A stretch of DNA of 19,730 nucleotides from the NCBI RefSeq assembly GCF_946481715.1, contig NZ_CAMLOV010000104.1, positions 1-19,730 of the forward strand. The letters run 5' to 3'. This document shows, one piece after another, positions 15,827 to 19,730 of this stretch (position 1 is the first letter of the stretch; each line of letters begins with the position of its first letter). This DNA comes from an uncultured Mucilaginibacter sp. Its GTDB lineage: Bacteria; Bacteroidota; Bacteroidia; Sphingobacteriales; Sphingobacteriaceae. Both the position numbers and the translations under genes were made by a program. The notes under the pieces were generated by a model. That model was not told the DNA's origin. It ran no database searches and saw only the letters and a program-made list of their open reading frames with translations.

Positions 15827-15857
15827 TAAAGATATAATTCAAATGTTGTAAGTGCAA
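15827..15857 (-). promoter_or_regulatory. Candidate promoter of the deoxynucleoside kinase
   Basis: On the minus strand TTG (15857-15855), a 20-bp spacer, then TATCTTTA (15834-15827), one base from TAnnTTTG. The -7 box ends 4 nt before the ATG, so the transcript would be nearly leaderless. It lies only 4 bp from the end of the repeat element at 15861-15991. Confidence 0.45.
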
Positions 15858-15860
15858 ATC

Positions 15861-15991
15861 AGCCCCACCTAAATCCTCCCCGGTAGGGAGGACTTCGCCG
15901 TTTTTTTTAAGTCTCCCGTGCCGGGGGAGATTATTCACGTCATAATTGTTTTTATATGTGTTCATGAGGGCTGTGCCGTTTAGAGGGGGCT
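15861..15991. repeat. Palindromic intergenic element, copy A (131 bp, internally deleted)
   Basis: It starts AGCCCCACCTAAA and ends TAGAGGGGGCT, matching copy B at 18046-18209 along most of its length: TCCTCCCCGGTAGGGAGGAC, then AAGTCTCCC, CGGGGGAGATTATTCAC and a right end CATGAGGGCTGTGCCGTTTA. Compared with copy B it lacks about 21 bp just inside its left end, so only its right terminal repeat is complete. The right end touches the trpS stop codon (15992-15994). No coding capacity. Confidence 0.85.
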
Positions 15992-16987
15992 TTAAAACTT
16001 CCTGAAACCGATAATTTCCCTTACTTCCCTGATGGTTTTTGCGGCGCTTTCGCGGGCCTTGGCGGCACCGTAAATGGCAACCTGGCGCAGGTAAGGGGCA
16101 TCATTGGCTATATCGTTTATTTTTTCGCGGATGGGCCGGGTGGCAATGATCATATCCTCGGCAAGCTGTTTCTTCAAATCGCCGTAACGGATATTCATGC
16201 TGTTGTACAGGCCATCAAAATGCGTGTACGTATCGGGTGCAGATACTACTTTCATCAGGTCGAACAGGTTTTGTATTTCCTGCGGTTTCTCCTGGTTCTC
16301 AGCCGTTGGCCCTGCATCGGTAACGGCGCGCATTACCTTTTTGCGGATAGCTTCGGGCGTATCCGACAGGAAAATTGCATTGCCTTCGCTTTCGCTTTTG
16401 CCCATTTTGCCTTTACCGTCAAGCCCCGGTATCTTCACCAAACTCTCGCCAAAGCTAAATGCATAAGGCTCGGGGAAGTATTCGTTATTATACAGGCGGT
16501 TAAAGCGGTTGCCAAAGGTGCGGCTCATCTCCAGGTGTTGCTCCTGGTCTTTACCTACAGGTACTTTGGTAGCTTTATGTATCAATATATCGGCAGCCAT
16601 TAAAACCGGGTAGGTAAGCAGGCCGGCGTTTACGTTATCGGGGTTGGCGCGTACTTTATCTTTAAAGGAGGTGCTGCGTTCCAGCTCGCCGGTGTAGGCG
16701 TTCATGTTGAGGTACAGGTACAGTTCAGATACTTCGGGCACGTCGCTTTGTACGTAGATGGTTGATTTTTCAGGGTCGATACCCGAGGCCAGGTACTCTA
16801 CCAAAACCTGCTTTACATTACTGTGCAGGTTGGCAGGGGTGGGGTGCGTGGTAAGCGAATGCAGGTCGGCAATAAAAAAATAGCAGTTATATTCGTTCTG
16901 CATTTTAACGAAGTTTTGCACAGCCCCATAGTAATTACCCAGGTGCAGGTTCCCGGTAGATCGTATACCACTAACAACAGTTTCCAT
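15992..16987 (-). CDS. trpS: Tryptophanyl-tRNA synthetase
   Basis: 331 residues, the usual bacterial length. A class I synthetase that charges tRNA-Trp with tryptophan. The HIGH-type motif is TGNLHLGNYYGA (residues 11-22, with H15-L-G-N18). SGIRSTGNLHLGN at the N-terminus and DLHSLTT (41-47) are typical TrpRS blocks. AADILIHKATKVPVGKDQEQHLE (131-153) forms the Trp/ATP pocket. The signature loop reads KMGKS (194-198) instead of KMSKS. The usual C-terminal anticodon helices are present (RYGDLKKQLAEDMI). A near-consensus -7 box (TACTTTCG) lies 9 nt upstream. The stop codon directly adjoins repeat copy A. Confidence 0.98.
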   Translation of the reverse strand: METVVSGIRSTGNLHLGNYYGAVQNFVKMQNEYNCYFFIADLHSLTTHPTPANLHSNVKQVLVEYLASGIDPEKSTIYVQSDVPEVSELYLYLNMNAYTGELERSTSFKDKVRANPDNVNAGLLTYPVLMAADILIHKATKVPVGKDQEQHLEMSRTFGNRFNRLYNNEYFPEPYAFSFGESLVKIPGLDGKGKMGKSESEGNAIFLSDTPEAIRKKVMRAVTDAGPTAENQEKPQEIQNLFDLMKVVSAPDTYTHFDGLYNSMNIRYGDLKKQLAEDMIIATRPIREKINDIANDAPYLRQVAIYGAAKARESAAKTIREVREIIGFRKF

Positions 16988-16995
16988 ATAGGGGG

Positions 16996-17003
16996 CGAAA
17001 GTA
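16996..17003 (-). promoter_or_regulatory. Possible -7 box (TACTTTCG) of trpS
   Basis: One base from TAnnTTTG, 8 nt before the trpS ATG. No TTG at the usual -33 spacing. The 40-bp divergent space shared with plsC must hold both promoters. Confidence 0.35.
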
Positions 17004-17014
17004 AGTATTTTTTA

Positions 17015-17022
17015 TATTTTTG
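17015..17022 (+). promoter_or_regulatory. -7 box (TATTTTTG) of the plsC-gatC unit
   Basis: TATTTTTG is an exact TAnnTTTG match and ends 6 nt before the ATG at 17029. It overlaps the TTG at 17020 that would otherwise extend the frame, which favours 17029 as the start and a nearly leaderless mRNA. No -33 TTG seen. Confidence 0.45.
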
Positions 17023-17028
17023 AGGCTG

Positions 17029-17784
17029 ATGAAAATGATATTGAAGAAAGTGCACGTGTACCTCTACATATTTAGTGTAGGCTTATCATACGTAATATTA
17101 TACCCCTTCTTCTATTATTTTTCGCGCAAGCCATCGCGTTATAAATATATGAACGCCCTGCGGCGCGTTTGGGGCATAGTAAGCTCGTTTTGCGTGGGCA
17201 TTTTGTATAGCTTTGAGGTAGAGCAACCTATCGACTGGAGTAAAACCTACATCATTTGCCCCAACCATACCAGCAACCTGGATATTACGGCCATGAGCAT
17301 TTTTGTGAAAACAAATGATTGCTGCTTTATGGGCAAGCAGGAACTGGCCGATTTTTTTGTGACGAGCCTTTTCTTCCGAACGGTTGACGTCCCGGTTGAC
17401 CGGCAAAGCAAAATTGCATCCTTCCGGGCCTTTAAAAAAGTAATGGAACGTTTAGAAAGCGGCGTTACCACCATCATCTTCCCCGAAGCTACCATCCCCG
17501 ATACTTACCCCCCACAACTAAAAGATTTTAAAAACGGCCCCTTCCGTATGGCCATCGAACTAAAATTGCCTATCATCCCGGTATCATCACTAACCACCTG
17601 GAAAATTTTATGGGACGATGGGCTTAAATATGGCTCGAGGCCGGGGATATGTAATATATTTGTACATAAGCCGATAGAAACGGCGCATTTAACGGTTGAT
17701 GATGCCGACGCCCTGCGCGACGAGGTGCACGCTATCATCAGCAATAAATTAGCAGAACATGACCATAGACGAACAAACGGTTGA
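17029..17784 (+). CDS. plsC: 1-acyl-sn-glycerol-3-phosphate acyltransferase (PlsC-type)
   Basis: 251 residues from the ATG at 17029; a TTG start at 17020 would add three residues but lies inside the -7 box. PlsC-type enzymes transfer an acyl chain to lysophosphatidic acid at the inner membrane, giving phosphatidic acid. A hydrophobic N-terminal segment (VYLYIFSVGLSYVILYPFFYYF) anchors it. The HX4D catalytic motif is NHTSNLD (His80, Asp85), the second block is FFRTVDVPVDRQS, the third is IIFPEATIP (FPEAT where FPEGT is usual), and the fourth is LPIIPVSSLTTWKIL. FKNGPFRMAIE is also typical. The 3' end overlaps gatC by 26 bp in a different frame, so the two genes are almost certainly co-transcribed and translationally coupled. 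Confidence 0.92.
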   Translation: MKMILKKVHVYLYIFSVGLSYVILYPFFYYFSRKPSRYKYMNALRRVWGIVSSFCVGILYSFEVEQPIDWSKTYIICPNHTSNLDITAMSIFVKTNDCCFMGKQELADFFVTSLFFRTVDVPVDRQSKIASFRAFKKVMERLESGVTTIIFPEATIPDTYPPQLKDFKNGPFRMAIELKLPIIPVSSLTTWKILWDDGLKYGSRPGICNIFVHKPIETAHLTVDDADALRDEVHAIISNKLAEHDHRRTNG

Positions 17785-18046
17785 TAAAATAGCCCACCTG
17801 GCCCGCCTGGAACTTGCCCCCGATGAAAAGGCCGAGATGATTGCCGATATGAACAAGATACTGGGCTTTATGGATAAGCTGAACGAGGTAGATACCACTG
17901 GTGTTGAGCCATTGGTATATATGACAGATGAACCAAACATCCTGCGCGAAGATGTGGTGAAGCAGGTGATCACCACCGAAGAGGCGCTTAAAAATGCCCC
18001 TGAGCACGATAACAGCCACTTTTTGGTAGCGAAGGTTATCAAGTAA
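17759..18046 (+). CDS. gatC: Asp-tRNA(Asn)/Glu-tRNA(Gln) amidotransferase subunit C
   Basis: 95 residues, the normal GatC length. GatC is the small wrapping subunit that holds GatA and GatB together in the GatCAB complex, which amidates mischarged Glu-tRNA(Gln) or Asp-tRNA(Asn). The N-terminal VDKIAHLARLELAPDEKAEM (residues 9-28) and the helix MNKILGFMDKLNEVDTTGVEPL followed by LREDVV are the family pattern, as is the closing SHFLVAKVIK (GatC proteins end with a F-x-VPKVI-like stretch). gatA and gatB are not in the window, which is common. The start lies inside plsC (26-bp overlap) and the stop codon directly adjoins repeat copy B. Confidence 0.96.
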   Translation: MTIDEQTVDKIAHLARLELAPDEKAEMIADMNKILGFMDKLNEVDTTGVEPLVYMTDEPNILREDVVKQVITTEEALKNAPEHDNSHFLVAKVIK

Positions 18047-18209
18047 GCCCCACCTAAACGGCGAAGCCCTCATGGAATAATCCTCCCCGGTAGGGAGGAC
18101 TTCAAAAATGGAGAGGACGAAGCTAAAGTCTCCCCTCCCGGGGGAGATTATTCACAGTTGTTTTCTTTTTAATAGGCGTTCATGAAGGCTTCGCCGTTTA
18201 GAGGGGGCT
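18046..18209. repeat. Palindromic intergenic element, copy B (164 bp, both terminal repeats)
   Basis: Near-perfect terminal inverted repeats of 29 bp (18046-18074 and 18181-18209, three mismatches): the left end starts AGCCCCACCTAAACGGCGAA, and the right end reverse-complemented starts AGCCCCCTCTAAACGGCGAA. A second nested inverted repeat pairs AATAATCCTCCCCGGTAGGG (18077-18096) with the stretch ending GGGGGAGATTATT (18151). The last base of the gatC stop codon is its first base. No coding capacity; MITE- or REP-like. Confidence 0.88.
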
Positions 18210-18238
18210 ATTCGGAAGTTTAGAAGAGACTCAAAACC

Positions 18239-18264
18239 AAAAAGCCCCCGAAAAATCAGGGGCT
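18239..18264 (-). terminator. Rho-independent terminator of the DUF2795 gene
   Basis: On the minus strand AGCCCCTGA-TTTTTC-GGGGGCT, then a T-run, 23 bp after the stop codon. The stem is 6-7 bp of mostly G/C. Confidence 0.85.
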
Positions 18265-18286
18265 CCTAAAAAATTATACGGTACGG

Positions 18287-18508
18287 TTAATACTCGTCCT
18301 CGTTAAAAAAGAAGTCGTCTTTGGTAGGATAATCCGGCCAAATTTCCTCTATATTTTCGTAAGGCTCTCCGTCGTCTTCCAGTGCCTGCAGGTTCTCAAT
18401 AACCTCTACCGGCGCTCCGGAACGGATAGCGTAATCAATTAATTCGTCTTTTGTTGCCGGCCATGGCGCATCTTCTAAGTGCGATGCTAATTCAAGTGTC
18501 CAATACAT
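18287..18508 (-). CDS. DUF2795-family small acidic protein
   Basis: 73 residues, very acidic (ending KDDFFFNEDEY), with MYWTLELASHLEDAPWPATKDELIDYAIRSGAP at the start. This matches the small DUF2795-type protein that is strongly conserved in Bacteroidota, recognised from memory rather than by search. The helix-turn-like ATKDELIDYAIRSGAPVEVIENLQAL would be the DUF2795 core, with 'W-P-A-T-K-x-E-L' as its entry. It is cytosolic and its function is unknown. An exact TACTTTTG -7 box lies 34 bp upstream and a terminator follows, so it is a one-gene unit. Conservation and own promoter argue that it is a real gene despite its size. Confidence 0.9.
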   Translation of the reverse strand: MYWTLELASHLEDAPWPATKDELIDYAIRSGAPVEVIENLQALEDDGEPYENIEEIWPDYPTKDDFFFNEDEY

Positions 18509-18541
18509 GCTTTTATATTAATTGGTAAATTTCCTTTTTCG

Positions 18542-18549
18542 CAAAAGTA
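18542..18549 (-). promoter_or_regulatory. -7 box (TACTTTTG) of the DUF2795 gene
   Basis: Exact TAnnTTTG match on the minus strand in a very A/T-rich region, leaving a leader of about 25-30 nt. No -33 TTG at normal spacing. Confidence 0.5.
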
Positions 18550-18591
18550 TAATATTTTTAATTTGATTTTTATTATTTTTTTGTAATTTTT

Positions 18592-19140
18592 TTAAAGCCT
18601 TGGTATCCACTGATTTTCAGGTACTTTATCATCATATCCTATCTTCCTGGCCAGTGTAAACAGGTAGTCGCTTAAACGGTTCAGGTAAATATTTACATGC
18701 TCATCCACCGTGCTTTCTTCGGCCAGGTGAACGGTTATACGTTCGGCACGGCGGCAAACACAGCGTGCTATATGGCAGTAAGATACAACATTGCTGCCGC
18801 CCGGCAAAATAAAATGCCGCAGTTCGGGCAAAGTTTCGTTCATCTTGTCCATCTCCTGTTCCAGCAGCTCAATATCAACAGCTTTTAAGTCGGGTATCAC
18901 CATGCGCGATTTTTCCGGGTCGGCCGCCAACGATGAACCGATGGTAAAAAGCCGGTCCTGTATCTCCTTCAATATATCCTTATGGTGCCGGTCTATTTGC
19001 TGGTCGCGGATGAGCCCGATATAGCTGTTCAGCTCATCTACAGTGCCATAGCTCTCTATCCGCAGGTGGTGTTTAGGCACCCGCGTACCGCCTATAAGGG
19101 AGGTGTAACCTTTATCGCCGGTTTTGGTATATATTTTCAT
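18592..19140 (-). CDS. Cob(I)alamin adenosyltransferase, PduO type
   Basis: 182 residues, the usual length. Transfers the adenosyl group of ATP to cob(I)alamin (or cobinamide), giving adenosylcobalamin, in the cytosol. The ATP-binding N-terminus is KIYTKTGDKGYTSLIGGTRVPK (2-23), then RIESYGTVDELNSYIG (27-42), FILPGGSNVVSYCHIARCVCRRAER (110-134) and LNRLSDYLFTLAR (153-165). All four belong to the PduO/MMAB family signature; the helical bundle is a trimer in known members. The gene is not next to other cobalamin genes. It is divergent from the GH19-like gene, and the repeat at 19157-19286 occupies its upstream region. No good promoter box is seen. Confidence 0.96.
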   Translation of the reverse strand: MKIYTKTGDKGYTSLIGGTRVPKHHLRIESYGTVDELNSYIGLIRDQQIDRHHKDILKEIQDRLFTIGSSLAADPEKSRMVIPDLKAVDIELLEQEMDKMNETLPELRHFILPGGSNVVSYCHIARCVCRRAERITVHLAEESTVDEHVNIYLNRLSDYLFTLARKIGYDDKVPENQWIPRL

Positions 19141-19156
19141 AGTAGCTTATTTACGA

Positions 19157-19286
19157 TTAACCACAAAGGGCGCAAAGTATAAACACAAAGGTTACAAAGA
19201 TTTTTTTGTTTGCTTATACCGGCGTTAAAAAAAACTTTGTGCACTTTGTGTAATAAAGCCGCACATCTTTGTGTTCTTTGTGGTAA
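19157..19286. repeat. Palindromic element between divergent genes (ACCACAAAG family)
   Basis: The left end reads TTAACCACAAAGGGCGCAAA (19157-19176), with further ACACAAAG and ACAAAG units. The right end, reverse-complemented, reads TTACCACAAAGAACACAAAG (19286-19267). So multiple CACAAAG units face each other as inverted ends around a T/A-rich middle of about 50 bp. This matches the CCACAAAG..CACAAAG repeats I recall from many Bacteroidota genomes. No coding capacity. Confidence 0.75.
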
Positions 19287-19345
19287 AAGGCATCCAACAT
19301 AAATGCCTGCACGGTGTTTGTTTTAATACATAGTATCTACCCGTT

Positions 19346-19730
19346 ATGAAATTTTTCACATCTTCTGCCAAGTTTGCCCTTATTTGTTTAATTGCTGTAC
19401 CCCTGTTTAGCTTTAAATGCAACAACGGCAGCACTGCGCAAGTAGCCCTGCCTCCGCCGCCCGTCCCCTCTTTCAGTAAATTTTTGAGCGAGAAGCAATA
19501 TAACGACCTCTTCCCCGAGCGCGATAAGTTTTATACCTACCAGGCATTTATAAAAGCGGTTGACGAGATGGCACAGGTAAAGGTGAAAGTAACCCGGCGG
19601 GCGGTATCGGTTTACCAGTTCATCCGCACGGATAAACGTACGGGCAAAGACAGCATTGTGCGCCAGGATGGCGACTGGAATGAAGAATGGGCCAAAGAAA
19701 AGCCCGACAGCACTTATACGGTAGATTACG
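19346..19730 (+). CDS. Secreted protein resembling a GH19 chitinase, N-terminal part (cut by window end)
   Basis: 128 residues are visible and the frame is open to the window end. A signal peptide covers about 1-25 (KFALICLIAVPLFSFKC; the Lys at -1 makes Cys25 a poor lipobox). A short proline stretch (ALPPPPVPSF) follows, then FLSEKQYNDLFPERDKFYTYQAFIKAVDEM. The LFPxRxxxYTYxAFIxAV pattern resembles the start of GH19 chitinases, in which the catalytic Glu pair comes later and lies outside this window. Assignment is therefore provisional; it could be another secreted enzyme of the lysozyme-like superfamily. It is divergent from the adenosyltransferase gene. Confidence 0.5.
   Translation, partial: MKFFTSSAKFALICLIAVPLFSFKCNNGSTAQVALPPPPVPSFSKFLSEKQYNDLFPERDKFYTYQAFIKAVDEMAQVKVKVTRRAVSVYQFIRTDKRTGKDSIVRQDGDWNEEWAKEKPDSTYTVDY

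Noticed and set aside
15861..18209. Possible CRISPR array or insertion sequence from the repeated palindromes
   Set aside because: Only two copies, more than 2 kb apart, with no regular spacers, no cas genes and no transposase open frame; better described as non-autonomous palindromic repeats.
1..19730. A dedicated defence, secretion or biosynthetic gene system
   Set aside because: The genes are a mix of housekeeping and single envelope functions without a shared pathway; no nuclease, toxin-antitoxin pair, reverse transcriptase or phage gene is seen.

Overview
The window looks like an ordinary chromosomal stretch from a Bacteroidota bacterium, most likely Sphingobacteriaceae (Mucilaginibacter or Pedobacter type). 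The evidence is the Bacteroidota-style YidC, the pyrG-yidC gene pair, an outer-membrane beta-barrel receptor with an N-terminal carboxypeptidase-regulatory-like domain, a DUF2264 protein, the acidic 73-residue DUF2795 protein, and promoters of the Bacteroidota type (TTG / about 19 bp / TAnnTTTG). I see no rRNA, tRNA, CRISPR array, integrase or transposase.

Layout. 1-1020: the end of an AraC-type regulator, then a short-chain dehydrogenase closed by a strong terminator. 1047-4974 (minus): a secreted TIM-barrel glycosidase-like protein, a CvpA-CAP fusion membrane protein and a PPK2-family kinase. 4975-5275: an inverted-repeat element plus the yidC terminator. 5276-8782 (minus): pyrG followed by yidC. 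8783-9259: a non-coding gap with the pyrG promoter, degenerate 8-bp tandem repeats and small palindromes upstream of the next gene. 9260-11698 (plus): an outer-membrane beta-barrel receptor, convergent with a DUF2264 protein (11780-13015, minus). 13157-16987 (minus): an M23/SH3 lipoprotein, an unknown secreted protein, a deoxynucleoside kinase and tryptophanyl-tRNA synthetase. 17029-18046 (plus): a PlsC-type acyltransferase whose 3' end overlaps gatC. 18287-19140 (minus): the DUF2795 protein and a cobalamin adenosyltransferase. 19346-end (plus): the start of a secreted protein that resembles a GH19 chitinase.

The genes are a mix of housekeeping functions (nucleotide synthesis and salvage, tRNA charging and amidation, membrane protein insertion, phospholipid synthesis, cobalamin activation) and envelope or polymer-related functions (M23 peptidase, CAP protein, beta-barrel receptor, DUF2264, GH-like proteins). 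They do not form one dedicated system.

The least explained content is between the genes. At least three repeat families occur here: (i) a 131-164 bp palindromic element present twice (15861-15991 and 18046-18209), each copy touching a stop codon, plus a short C/G-rich hairpin touching a third stop codon; (ii) an inverted-repeat element near 5048-5194; (iii) an ACCACAAAG-type palindromic element at 19157-19286 between divergent genes. These look like non-autonomous MITE- or REP-like elements. Several genes also have a TAnnTTTG -7 box only 4-6 nt from the start codon, which suggests near-leaderless mRNAs. I see no convincing new multi-gene system.
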